Source: Plotosus lineatus
Lineage: Eukaryota; Chordata; Actinopteri; Siluriformes; Plotosidae
NCBI GenBank assembly: GCA_024760905.1
Contig: CM045733.1
Coordinates: 67,220,001-67,284,000, forward strand
Direction of reading: 5' to 3'
DNA length: 64,000 nt
Shown: positions 58,201 to 64,000 of the stretch, piece after piece
How positions within the stretch are numbered: position 1 is the first letter of the stretch
How the letters are laid out: each line of letters starts with the position of its first letter
The notes under the pieces: generated by a model
Told to the model about the DNA's origin: nothing
Seen by the model: the letters and a program-made list of their open reading frames with translations, nothing else
Databases searched by the model: none
Position numbers and translations under genes: made by a program

Positions 58201-61200
58201 CAAAAAACACTTCAACTCATCCTGCTGTCTAACAAGCAGAACTATTTGGCACGAAGCCCAGGCATTTACATCTCAAATCGGACACTGATCCTACAGAATT
58301 GCTCAATGAAAAGTCAACAGAAGGCAACGGACATGAGTGGCACCTCACCAAATGGAAACAGTCAAAGGTAAGAGTCATTAGTATGCTGGAAATTTTACCT
58401 AAAATGGCATTAGCTGCTTGTTTACAGTACTTGCACTGGACAACACAGCCCAATTACAGTATTTCACATCACTTCCAGAGGGAAATGGTAAAATTGGCCA
58501 GTATTGTGCTTTTTATGGTTAATATGGTAAAATAAGCTCTGCATAGCTTTAATGTATCACATTACACACAAATTATGCTGTAAGAATGATCAGTACAGGA
58601 ACTTAAATAGTAAAATGTGCATTGATTTCACAGATATGTGGTTTTGACCTAAATCCTGTTGCTCAATGCACCCAGCAAATTCTGGCTAATAATGTTTCTG
58701 CCAAGAGATCTACATATACATTTAGAACTATGAAAAAATGGATTGGAGAAATAATGTAGAGTATACATTAAAGAGCTTTGTGATATAATGTGTATCTAAT
58801 ATGTGCTTATTGCACATTCACTTTAGGTTCAGTAGGCCCTTGATTATTTGCAGTTTTGCACTAACGCCCCCGCTTATTCTCGGATTGCCGCGTAACTGTC
58901 ACGTGATTCAAATTCAGCCAATGGCTGTTCTCCCTCCTGCTGACTGGTTGAGATGATGCATACACCCCTTTTTTCTCATTCGCGCACACTTTGTGCATGT
59001 GCTTTTTTGTGTGTTTTTAATTACAGTTAAGCTCCGTCATGCCATCCAAACGTTGCTCACCTTCTCAGGCTTCTGGTAACGCACCGAAGCGCCAGAAAAA
59101 GGTAATGACGGTGCAAGAAAAAGTAGAATTGCTTGATATGATTCAAGAATTAAAAAGTTATGCTGCAGTAGGGCACCATTATAAACTGAATGAAAGTACA
59201 GTCCGCTACATAAAGAAAATGAAAAGGCAATCAGAGGTAGTGTAGCATCGAGTTTTTGTGAAAGTGCTAAGAAGGTGAATGTTGCACGAAACAAGGTAAA
59301 CATCAGAATGAAATATGACTTAGTATTCTGGATACTTCTAGTTCTATAGTACTGTACAGTATTACAATGTTTTTCAGTTATTATTTCAGTATAGTACTGT
59401 GCCTAATTTAATGTTTAGAATGTTTGTGTGAGAGATTTTTATGTTCTGGGGCATGTTTAACAAATGATACCAAAAGGATAAACTTGAATAATTACAGTCC
59501 ATGTTCTTTATGTACAGTAAATATAATGCAATGCCTCCCTCTAGTGGGCATTTTTTTACAACTACGTGCAGTACAGGGCTGTATGTTTATCCAGGTTCAA
59601 ACCAGTTTATTACACTTCATGTTCTTTTATATATATATATTTAACATATATACATACATACATAGATATTAACATAATATATATATGCTGTATAATATTT
59701 TTATTGTCAATAAATATCAGTAAAAATGTAAAAGTTTTTCTTAATCATTACTATATTTTACTACATTAATACTGTATTGATAGGTAAGACTGTATACAGA
59801 ATGTGTTTAAGAAGCATATTTTAGCAAATGTAATAAGTATATAGGATTTCACTTTCGGTTGATCATTCACGCATGAAATATGATACATCGGGTTTTACTT
59901 CCGGGTACAGAACTCGCAGATTATCTTGATTCGCGGGACGGGCCGGAAACGAACCCCCGCAAATAACGGGGGCCTACTGTACCGTATTTTTCAGACCATA
60001 AGGTGCACTCAAAAGCCTTTTATCTTCAAAAAATTTGCCAGTGTGCCTTATAATCCGGTGTGCCTTGTGTAAGGGTGAGGCCACACGACTCCATCCTCAC
60101 TGATACCATCAAAACCCAAGTGAAGCAAACTCATTCAGAGCTTACCATCATTCCGGGTGGATTAACCAAAATACTCTCACCGCTAGATATTGGTGTCAAC
60201 AGGTCGTAAGTTCGAGGGATCCGGGCTTTATGTCCAAAAACCAGCATTATGGCTACTGTAGTCAGGTGACTCATTGAGTAATACATGAGTGGTTCAAAGG
60301 AGTTTATGTCACGAGAACGGAAGACTTTTTCCACCTAATCTCCATTTCTAGCAACAATTTGTCTTGGTATGAGGATGCTTCTGCATCTCAGGATGCTCAG
60401 CTGGCTTAATGAGAGTCTCATGTTCATCATCGGGATAAAGCACTGCGATAGATCTCGTCCTGAGACCTCGGATTAACCTTCTTGAATTTACAGTTACACT
60501 GATACAGCTCTTAAGAGTAATGACCGCCGTTCTGTAATGAACACAATACTCATGCTGTGAATGAGCGCCACCATGTTTGTTACTGCAATGACACCATCAC
60601 TTTAAGGGGGAGTGTCTGAAAGAAGTTTAGGTCATGACCCAGAAGACTTTTTCCAACTAATCTCTATCTCTACTGATCTACGACTCCATGCGCACGAGAG
60701 AATAATAGATAGTAAAATATGATAACATATTATAATAAAAAATGACAGAAGGATCCTGGCTTTATGTCCACCTCGTGCAACTGTTAAACTGAGACGTAGA
60801 AGATGAAGATTTCGACCGATTTGTGGAAGAGGAATGAACTGAAAAAACGAGTTTATTGTTTTATTATTGTTACAACTGAACAATGTTGACAGTTATTATG
60901 AAGTGTATTATTTTATATTTTATGTGTTACAACTGAACAATGATTTGAGTTATTGTTAATGAGTTGAATCAAGTTTGACTAATCTGACTTTTGTTTCACT
61001 TAATGCACCTTATAATCCGGTGAGCCTTCTGTATGGACAGGGACCGGTCAAAGACCATTCATTGATATTGCGCCTTATAATCCGATGCACTCTATGGCCC
61101 AAAAATACGGTAATAAATTTAATGCTATTTTATATGTGTATACTATACATGCTGTATACCTGTCAATGAATCCATTGTTGTTAGTGCACGAGTCTGGCCT

Positions 61201-61971
61201 GCTAACTCCTAAACAGATGATGTCTTTGACCTCTATCTTCATGTTGGGTTCATGGCACCTGTCAGACTCATAAAACAGAAGAGACTTCTCCACCGAGCAC
61301 CAAAACTTTTGGAAATCTAAATAAATAAATACCATTTAAAAAAGCAGCACAGAGATGGTCATTGTATCCAGAAGTAAATCTGATGCACCAATACAATCTA
61401 GTACAGTTATACTGAACACATTTCTCAGCAAGACGTCCAAACACATTTTTAAACGTGTTTGTTAGTGAAGTCTTACAATGCTTTTTTTTTCTCCAGCCAT
61501 CTGAAGAAGAAGTGCATTCTACTTCTAACCTTCTGATACATTGTCACCTACCTTCCCTGGTTCTGCGGGATAGCGTGCCTTTGTTTATGGAACCTGACTT
61601 GTAGAGGTAGCCAGAATACAGAACTGGCTGCATGATCTCATCATATACACTGGAGTCTGTAATGAAGCAGAAATGGATGTAGAAGTTGATTACAAATGCT
61701 GTAAGGGCTGCATGACGATCATAGTTGCAGTGGTGACATGGTGGACGACAGCATTAATGATTATGGTGGAATGGAAATGGCTATGTGTATACTGTGGTAT
61801 GACTATGTGTACAAGTAAATCCTGAGAACCTGTGGCCTGGGTGTGAGAGTAATGCAGAGACAGGTGCTGCTCATGTCCATTAGAGTCAGAGAGTCGTGCC
61901 GCTTCTGCCTCTGCAAATAATTGAGTGACTGTTTTCAAGAGGTTCTGCTCAGTCACAGCTGTGCACAATGT
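45688..61971 (-). CDS. arap3: ARAP3-like ArfGAP/RhoGAP protein, 3' part (21 exons)
   Basis: Family knowledge: ARAP3 is a PI3K effector at the plasma membrane that binds PtdIns(3,4,5)P3 and Rap-GTP, and turns off Arf6 and RhoA. I joined 21 minus-strand exons (listed separately). Lengths and phases fit at every junction: 2661 nt, 886 codons and TGA at 45688-45690. Residue numbers here are for this partial product: linker 1-50, PH3 about 52-180, PH4 about 181-280, RhoGAP about 290-488 with arginine finger in EGIYRKNG, Ras-association about 489-590, PH5 about 596-702, tail 703-886. The tail motif RRHSSSD-KFGTMPLVPIRG fits ARAP3, not ARAP1 (as I remember that family) nor ARAP2, whose RhoGAP lacks the finger. 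The N-terminal SAM, PH1, PH2 and ArfGAP exons lie beyond the window. All introns are GT-AG except one GC-AG. Confidence 0.85.
46262..46650 (-). mobile_element. SINE type A with 16-bp target duplication, in last ARAP3 intron
   Basis: SINE at 46278-46634. The duplication GGCATAAACACTGCAA is perfect at 46262-46277 and 46635-46650. It starts with an extra TGTCTGTCTGTC, as does the copy at 24021, suggesting the same subfamily. Confidence 0.93.
46771..47160 (-). mobile_element. SINE type A with 15-bp target duplication
   Basis: SINE at 46786-47145. The duplication TCCTCCTTCACATCA is perfect at 46771-46785 and 47146-47160. It is more diverged inside than the neighbour at 46278. Confidence 0.9.
47161..48704. 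other. Intron sequence
   Basis: AT-rich intron of ARAP3 with no recognised repeat. Confidence 0.5.
48705..48743 (-). CDS. arap3: ARAP3 exon t, 39-bp microexon
   Basis: 39 nt, 13 codons: RKLHDRRTLSMYF. Acceptor GTGTGCAG follows a (TGTG)-rich tract, donor TTT/GTGAGT. Confidence 0.9.
48855..49004 (-). CDS. arap3: ARAP3 exon s (tail)
   Basis: 150 nt, 50 codons. Encodes MRRHSSSDISKQKFGTMPL, VPIRGEE and TMLSANQTL. RRHSSSD looks like a basophilic-kinase/14-3-3 type site (inference). Confidence 0.93.
49137..49200 (-). CDS. arap3: ARAP3 exon r (PH5 end)
   Basis: 64 nt. Encodes YLSCSSETELWDWITSLLKA, the PH C-terminal helix with its tryptophans. Confidence 0.93.
49320..49355 (-). CDS. arap3: ARAP3 exon q (PH5), 36-bp microexon
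   Basis: 36 nt between acceptor ATTACAG and donor GTAAGT. Encodes WGFTVMIDKHQ, the conserved WGFT strand of PH5. Confidence 0.88.
49446..49528 (-). CDS. arap3: ARAP3 exon p (PH5), GC donor
   Basis: 83 nt. Encodes NKPEKEWLLKTMKIYIGIKK. No GT donor fits the phase; ACAAA/GCAAGT is a good GC-type donor and gives the correct codon with the next exon. Confidence 0.85.
49631..49767 (-). CDS. arap3: ARAP3 exon o (PH5 start)
   Basis: 137 nt. Encodes KCGILKCREETPKLLQGTKF, QERVFQIQ and LLLMKDKK. The intron upstream contains a complete hAT element. Confidence 0.92.
49919..50749 (+). mobile_element. hAT element with perfect ends and 8-bp duplication
   Basis: Element 49927-50741 with perfect 15-bp inverted ends CAGGGGTCGGGAACC and target duplication CTTTAGAT at 49919-49926 and 50742-50749. 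The plus strand near 50425-50580 encodes a decayed hAT dimerisation region (EQSFSHLINIKLRSRLTDGS), related to SCAND3/GTF2IRD2-type transposases. It is too short for transposase and thus non-autonomous. It lies in an ARAP3 intron. Confidence 0.92.
50886..50941. repeat. (CA)n microsatellite
   Basis: About 28 CA units in an ARAP3 intron. Confidence 0.97.
50942..51655. other. Intron sequence
   Basis: AT-rich with ACATATGATAGATATGTAC-like short repeats near 51010-51100. No element named. Confidence 0.4.
51656..51784 (-). CDS. arap3: ARAP3 exon n (RA domain end)
   Basis: 129 nt. Encodes RPLHPKEKVLEQALQWCTMA and YLLVKKVPRGEVIDIFT. A GTGATT donor earlier in the exon (after GGAGAG) was rejected on phase. 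ACAG/GTGATT keeps FTG-like homology. Confidence 0.88.
51997..52114 (-). CDS. arap3: ARAP3 exon m (RA domain)
   Basis: 118 nt. Encodes AEELTNQVLYMRNIPAGEKD and VWMTFEAIEYGEL, the ubiquitin-like Ras-association fold (Rap binding in ARAP3). Confidence 0.92.
52288..52610 (-). mobile_element. SINE type C in ARAP3 intron
   Basis: CATCCATTCATCATCTATAC and CCATTAGGGTCACTGGAG tail, GAGGAAACCGGAGTACCCAG core, and a decayed head in reverse. Confidence 0.75.
52625..52699 (-). CDS. arap3: ARAP3 exon l (RA domain start)
   Basis: 75 nt, 25 whole codons. Encodes LSQAGDLIIEVYLEEKTPDC. The intron between this exon and the next carries a type C SINE. Confidence 0.92.
52794..52862 (-). CDS. arap3: ARAP3 exon k (RhoGAP end/linker)
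   Basis: 69 nt. Encodes QIELEISLITTWKDTQ. Acceptor TTTAAAG, donor ACACAG/GTTCAG. Confidence 0.88.
52947..53092 (-). mobile_element. Short type A SINE with internal deletion and 9-bp duplication
   Basis: TCTTCTTCTTTTCCTTTCGG then a jump to TTTACGAAATTCAGCAATGG and CCTTTGATAACCCAGTTA. Both the tail module and the head are shortened. ACATCCTAG flanks it at 52947-52955 and 53084-53092. Confidence 0.75.
53287..53440. repeat. Interspersed repeat R1, copy 2
   Basis: CAGTTTAAACTTTTGACCCT, TCTGTGTTCTATTCGGGAAT and TTTTGGAATCCGGTTTGTAA align with 27815-27946. Confidence 0.6.
53668..53815 (-). CDS. arap3: ARAP3 exon j (RhoGAP)
   Basis: 148 nt. Encodes QKCADLNQMCTKNLSLLFAP (the NL-AP segment shared by RhoGAPs) and VEDLIDNYLYVFD. 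Confidence 0.94.
53933..54038 (-). CDS. arap3: ARAP3 exon i (RhoGAP)
   Basis: 106 nt. Encodes RLDRYKELIRVLPRVNRTTL and LISHLYR. Both borders split arginine or lysine codons. The upstream intron is filled by a pogo-like element. Confidence 0.93.
54211..54473 (-). mobile_element. SINE type A, head-truncated
   Basis: TTTCCTTTCGGCTTTTCCC through CAGTTAGCTGCACTGG, lacking the tRNA head. GTTATTTAT occurs at 54211-54219 and 54465-54473. GAGAGA sits at the tail as in the copy at 1219. Confidence 0.8.
54770..55060 (-). pseudogene. Pogo-type transposase N-terminus fragment
   Basis: MARKRKSYSADYKLQVVKYA then AENDN is the start of a CENP-B/psq-type HTH. The upstream sequence ends in a CCGTATTTTCCTGACTACA terminal phrase like that of 59992-61110. 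Only the first ~25 codons are readable. Confidence 0.65.
55196..55255. repeat. (AAT)n microsatellite
   Basis: About 18 AAT units next to the composite pogo element. Confidence 0.95.
55281..55493 (-). CDS. arap3: ARAP3 exon h (RhoGAP catalytic core)
   Basis: 213 nt. Encodes GHEGIYRKNGAKSRIKLLME, in which the arginine of GIYRKNG is the catalytic arginine finger, and then FIEDVTDVLKRFFREIDDP. Donor GCTA/GTTAGT is less typical but keeps phase. Confidence 0.94.
55555..55875 (+). mobile_element. SINE type C, full length, in ARAP3 intron
   Basis: GCGGCACAGTGACGTAGTGG head, CTCACAGCAAGAAGGTCCTG, GTTTAAGTCCC B box, GTTCTCCCGGTGCTTGTGTG core, and CCCTAATTAGGATTAAGCGG tail. One of the best-kept type C copies. 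Confidence 0.92.
55876..56423. other. Intron sequence
   Basis: No recognised element. Confidence 0.4.
56424..56753 (-). mobile_element. SINE type B, full length, in ARAP3 intron
   Basis: CTGAACCGCTTAATCCTAAT, GCCGGCCTTTGATAACCCAG, GGGGCTTGAACCCGCAACCT and a head ending ACCAGGCCACCACAACCCC. A complete copy of the chimeric design. Confidence 0.9.
56924..57087 (-). CDS. arap3: ARAP3 exon g (PH4 end, RhoGAP start)
   Basis: 164 nt. Encodes TLHLQGMGRTDFALWYKDIQ of PH4, then QQLSRNDIPIIVDSCIAFIT, the entry to the RhoGAP domain. Confidence 0.93.
57202..57259 (-). CDS. arap3: ARAP3 exon f (PH4 middle)
   Basis: 58 nt with acceptor GGTATAG; a second in-frame acceptor CATCAG six bases further in would give 52 nt (upper border 57253). 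Encodes SDNHEKRDILVLVEKGR. Donor GGGAG/GTGAGC. Confidence 0.8.
57356..57554 (-). CDS. arap3: ARAP3 exon e (PH4 start)
   Basis: 199 nt. Encodes ATTPLSCHCLL, then RVGMLRYKAMLDPRQWKEGF and INLKRLQEL. Acceptor CTATTCAG, donor CTCA/GTGAGT. Confidence 0.92.
57642..57744 (-). CDS. arap3: ARAP3 exon d (PH3 end)
   Basis: 103 nt. Encodes FRYTFELYLTSEKVVQFGLE and ALHSWAKAIGK, the last strands and C-terminal helix of PH3 with its tryptophan. Confidence 0.92.
57745..58829. other. Intron sequence
   Basis: Unique or old repeat. CCGCATGCAGACATCAGTCT and AAGAAAATAGCAGAGTGCAG hint at a worn transposon, but no family is assigned. Confidence 0.35.
58830..59989 (+). mobile_element. Pogo/Tigger-like element with CENP-B HTH ORF
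   Basis: The left end CAGTAGGCCCTTGATTATT and right end AACGGGGGCCTACTG are inverted. An ATG at 59039 opens 68 codons: RQKKVMTVQEKVELLDMIQE then AVGHHYKLNESTVRYIKKMK, a CENP-B N-terminal HTH, ending in a stop. No catalytic domain follows, so it is non-autonomous. TA follows the right end. Confidence 0.85.
59039..59245 (+). pseudogene. CENP-B-type HTH remnant of a Tigger-like transposase
   Basis: 68 codons starting MPSKRCSPSQASGN. The conserved KV-LLDMI and NESTVRYI segments mark the DNA-binding domain. The DDE domain is missing. Confidence 0.8.
59992..61110 (+). mobile_element. Second pogo-type element (CCGTATTTTTC ends)
   Basis: The left end CCGTATTTTTCAGACCATAA pairs with the right end CTATGGCCCAAAAATACGG. 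TA flanks it at 59990-59991 and 61111-61112. At 60126-60209 the plus strand reads HSELTIIPGGLTKILSPLDI then GVNRS and a stop, the conserved PGG-T-LQPLD segment near the end of pogo DDE domains. The rest of the transposase is unreadable. Confidence 0.85.
60126..60209 (+). pseudogene. Pogo DDE-domain C-terminal fragment
   Basis: 28 codons ending in TAA with the motif IIPGGLTKILSPLDIGVN. Confidence 0.75.
61160..61316 (-). CDS. arap3: ARAP3 exon c (PH3 core)
   Basis: 157 nt. Encodes FQKFWCSVEKSLLFYESDRC and DIICLGVSRPDSC. Acceptor TTTATTTAG, donor GACAG/GTATAC. The upstream intron is short (235 bp); the downstream one (3.4 kb) holds two pogo-like elements. Confidence 0.92.
61552..61656 (-). CDS. 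arap3: ARAP3 exon b (PH3 start)
   Basis: 105 nt. Encodes VYDEIMQPVLYSGYLYKSGS, the first strand of PH3. Acceptor CATTACAG, donor GAAG/GTAGGT. Confidence 0.85.
61830..61971 (-). CDS. arap3: ARAP3 exon a (ankyrin/linker end)
   Basis: 142 nt, starts in phase 0 after TTGTCCTGCAG. Encodes TAVTEQNLLKTVTQLFAEAE and a His/Ser-rich linker. The donor ACAG/GTTCTC is weak and was chosen because it gives the phase needed by the next exon. Earlier exons are outside the window. Confidence 0.65.
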
Positions 61972-62120
61972 CTGCAGGACAAACACCAACATGCCTCAAT
62001 AAAAATCATGTTCATTCACACGATATTAAAAGCACAGTGTGTTAACATTTCTTCATTCAGCACTGGCCATTTATTACATTTTATCTTTTTTTGCAGTTCT
62101 AAGCAGATCCTCATCATATT
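61972..62120. other. ARAP3 intron, proximal part
   Basis: Pyrimidine-rich acceptor region and AT-rich sequence. No further upstream exon recognised. Confidence 0.4.
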
Positions 62121-62458
62121 CTATATACCAGTGGTCTCCAACCTTTTGTGCACCAGGGACCAGTTTTATGTATGAAAATGTTCCCGCGGACCGGTTAAAG
62201 TCTACTCCGTAGTCTTGTTTTGGTGGCTGTCACTGCAGAAAACCCCACCTCACAAAGATATGTGGTTGGAACCGGAAGAAGGGCTTTCAATGCTTCTGTA
62301 GCAATGTGGAAAATAGTTGTTTTTCAAGATAAGATCCGGAAGCTCTGATAATAGAACTATAATTTGCACCATGAAAGACTTTGTTTGGGGACCGGTATCA
62401 AATGATCTATGGACCGGTACCGGTTCATTGACCGGGGTTGGGGACCGCTGCTATATAC
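62121..62458. mobile_element. hAT MITE with perfect 8-bp duplication
   Basis: Element 62129-62450: CAGTGGTCTCCAACC and CAGCGGTCCCCAACC (rc) ends (13/15), GGGACCGG-rich subterminal parts and target duplication CTATATAC at 62121-62128 and 62451-62458. No coding content. Confidence 0.92.
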
Positions 62459-63290
62459 AACAAAAATGAAATGATTCCACTTGAAATGTGAGCAGTAGCT
62501 AGGAATAATACAAGTTAGTCAAGGCATGACTACTGGTATTATAATAGGATTAAACATCTCAATGGTCTGGAATGAGTTCTACACAAGAAGGGCTACTAAC
62601 TGTACAAACTCAACAGGTTTTTTTTTTGTTTTGTTTTTTTTTTGGGGGGGGGGGTTTAACCTAAATCAGGCATAGAATTATCATACAACCTGTTTACCCA
62701 AAACTGAAGGAAATTTATTTCAGCAGTACATAAATCTCTAGGATTGATTCATATTAACACTAACACCAATGCTTCAATTTGTATAATGCAGAATATCATA
62801 AATATTAAATGAAGGAAAGTAACAACTTCCAGTATAAATTTGCTTCCTGTTCACTGTCCACACCTCAAAGGTGAAACTGTTTGTTTTAAATGCATATACA
62901 CCACAGGCACTGTGGAGTGAGAAACAAATTGTTTGTATTGCTATTGAGGTGCAGTTCACTCCTATTTTATCTCTCTCTCAAGACTAGCAAAGCTTTTTTA
63001 ATAAGTGAAAATAAACCTTAAATAAAAATGTCCAATTACCAAGACCTACGTACTAAAAATAATTTAACATGGTTGGTAAGACTGTCACCCAAGAATTAGA
63101 CGATAGAGTTGAAAAATTAGACAATATTAATAATAATTAATCATACTTATTGAGGGCTTTTAATAACTACCAGGGGCAGACATTTCATTGAAACAACTTT
63201 TATTCAACAATTCTGGTTTCGGTAATGTCGACCCTTTCAGCCAGCCAATGAATCCTGCAGATAACACTCCTCAATCTCTCTATCGCTCTA
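62459..63290. other. ARAP3 intron sequence
   Basis: T-run and G10 near 62625-62655. Otherwise AT-rich, with no exon recognised. Confidence 0.4.
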
Positions 63291-63533
63291 CAGTGGTACC
63301 TCAACTTACAAAATTAATCCATTCTGAGGGCGACCTCGTAAGTCAAAATGTTCGTTAGATAAAACAAAAATTGTCATAGGAAATAATAGAAAAACAATTA
63401 ATCTGTTCCAACCCCCTCCCAAATTCATATAACCTGCAACAAACAAGTATATTTCACAATATATTAAAGATAAACACGTAAAAACAATAAATATTTCATA
63501 ATAATGCATGCACAATAACATTAATAATAACTA
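63291..63533. mobile_element. Pogo-like element end (CAGTGGTACCTC)
   Basis: CAGTGGTACCTCAACTTACA follows TA (63289-63290); similar to 36778 in the first 30 bp. The other end was not found. Confidence 0.5.
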
Positions 63534-63739
63534 CAGTCCACCTCGGGACTCAAACTTAATCCGTTCCAGACGGCTGCGCGGATTCCGATTTGTTTGGATT
63601 CCCAATTTGCTTTTCCCATTACAAATAATGTAAATGGTGTTAATCCATTCTGTCATCTTTTGAATAGAAGTTAACAGTACCATAACTCATACCACAGGTC
63701 TGCAAATTAAGTGAAAAAATTATTGAATACAGTACACTA
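63534..63739. mobile_element. Pogo-like element (CAGTCCACCTCGGG), interrupted by an LTR
   Basis: Follows TA (63532-63533). AATCCGTTCCAGACGG and GCAAATTAAGTGAAAAA align with 1738-1990. The LTR at 63740 cuts it. Confidence 0.6.
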
Positions 63740-64000
63740 TGTTATGGTCTGTGTTGTGAGAGACTCTTTAACTGCACTGTGGTTTTTATTTTAGTGTGTT
63801 ATAGTCTCTTACAAAAGAGTTGCACGTTGGAGAGGGGCATGGCTGTCACACACAGGCGGAGTGCTAAACACACACATCTAATTCCACTTAATCAGCAGCT
63901 ATAAAGACTAGCAGTGCTCTTCCCGGTGCTAGAAGATTGTCCCTCTTCCCTGTACACCCACTTAATTGTTCACAGGGAAGGCAGTAGAGCATGGGGAAAT
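63740..64000 (+). mobile_element. LTR start, cut by window edge
   Basis: TGTTATGGTCTGTG start as in 8961 and 24595, with GGAGAGGGGCATGGCTG, TATAAAG at about 63900 and AGAAGATTGTCCCTCTTCCC. Whether it is a solo LTR or a full element cannot be seen. The left flank CACTA would be the target duplication. Confidence 0.8.

Noticed and set aside
45688..61971. ARAP1 or ARAP2 identity for the gene
   Set aside because: The KFGTMPLVPIRG and TMLSANQTL tail and the intact EGIYRKNG finger fit ARAP3 best as I remember the family; ARAP2 has a degenerate finger. A tree would settle it.
62459..64000. Further upstream ARAP3 exons
   Set aside because: No segment with splice borders and PH or ArfGAP-like codons was found; they must lie beyond the window.

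Overview
This window looks like nuclear DNA from a ray-finned fish, or at least a fish-like vertebrate. The evidence is spliced vertebrate exons with GT/AG borders, long CA/GT and AT microsatellites, tRNA-derived SINEs whose body resembles the fish/vertebrate V-SINE type, and a mix of RTE LINEs, Tc1, pogo/Tigger-like and hAT transposons. Species, and even teleost versus other fish, cannot be fixed from sequence alone.

Right third (about 45.7-62.0 kb, minus strand): one real protein-coding gene, the 3' two thirds of an ARAP3-type ArfGAP/RhoGAP protein. I traced 21 exons by hand. They join without a frame break into 2661 nt (886 codons plus TGA), covering the end of the ankyrin/linker region, PH3, PH4, RhoGAP (arginine finger present), Ras-association domain, PH5 and a C-terminal tail with a Tyr motif. 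The 5' part (SAM, PH1, PH2, ArfGAP) must lie beyond base 64000. Introns carry pogo-like, hAT and SINE insertions. One intron uses a GC donor and two coding exons are only 36 and 39 bp.

Left two thirds (1-45 kb): no host gene recognised. It is a mosaic of decayed mobile elements separated by unique stretches, some of which look more like constrained non-coding DNA than decayed repeat. Elements include an hAT transposase remnant (0.36-1.13 kb), RTE LINE copies (3.9-6.0, 25.05, 25.5, 28.9-30.05, 43.55-44.52 kb), Tc1 relics (25.8-26.5 and 41.9-42.9 kb), solo LTRs of one family (8.96, 24.6, 24.96 kb and one cut by the right edge at 63.74 kb), and many pogo-like elements with TA target duplications.

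The most interesting system is a network of three interlocked SINE types. Type A has a tRNA-like head and ends with the 3' tail of the resident RTE LINE. Type C is a V-SINE-like element ending in a CCCTAATTAGGATTAAGCGG tail. Type B has the head and body of A joined to the tail of C. Several A copies still have target-site duplications of 14-18 bp. Nested insertions give relative ages: hAT into SINE B, LTR into pogo, RTE into LTR, SINE B into Tc1.
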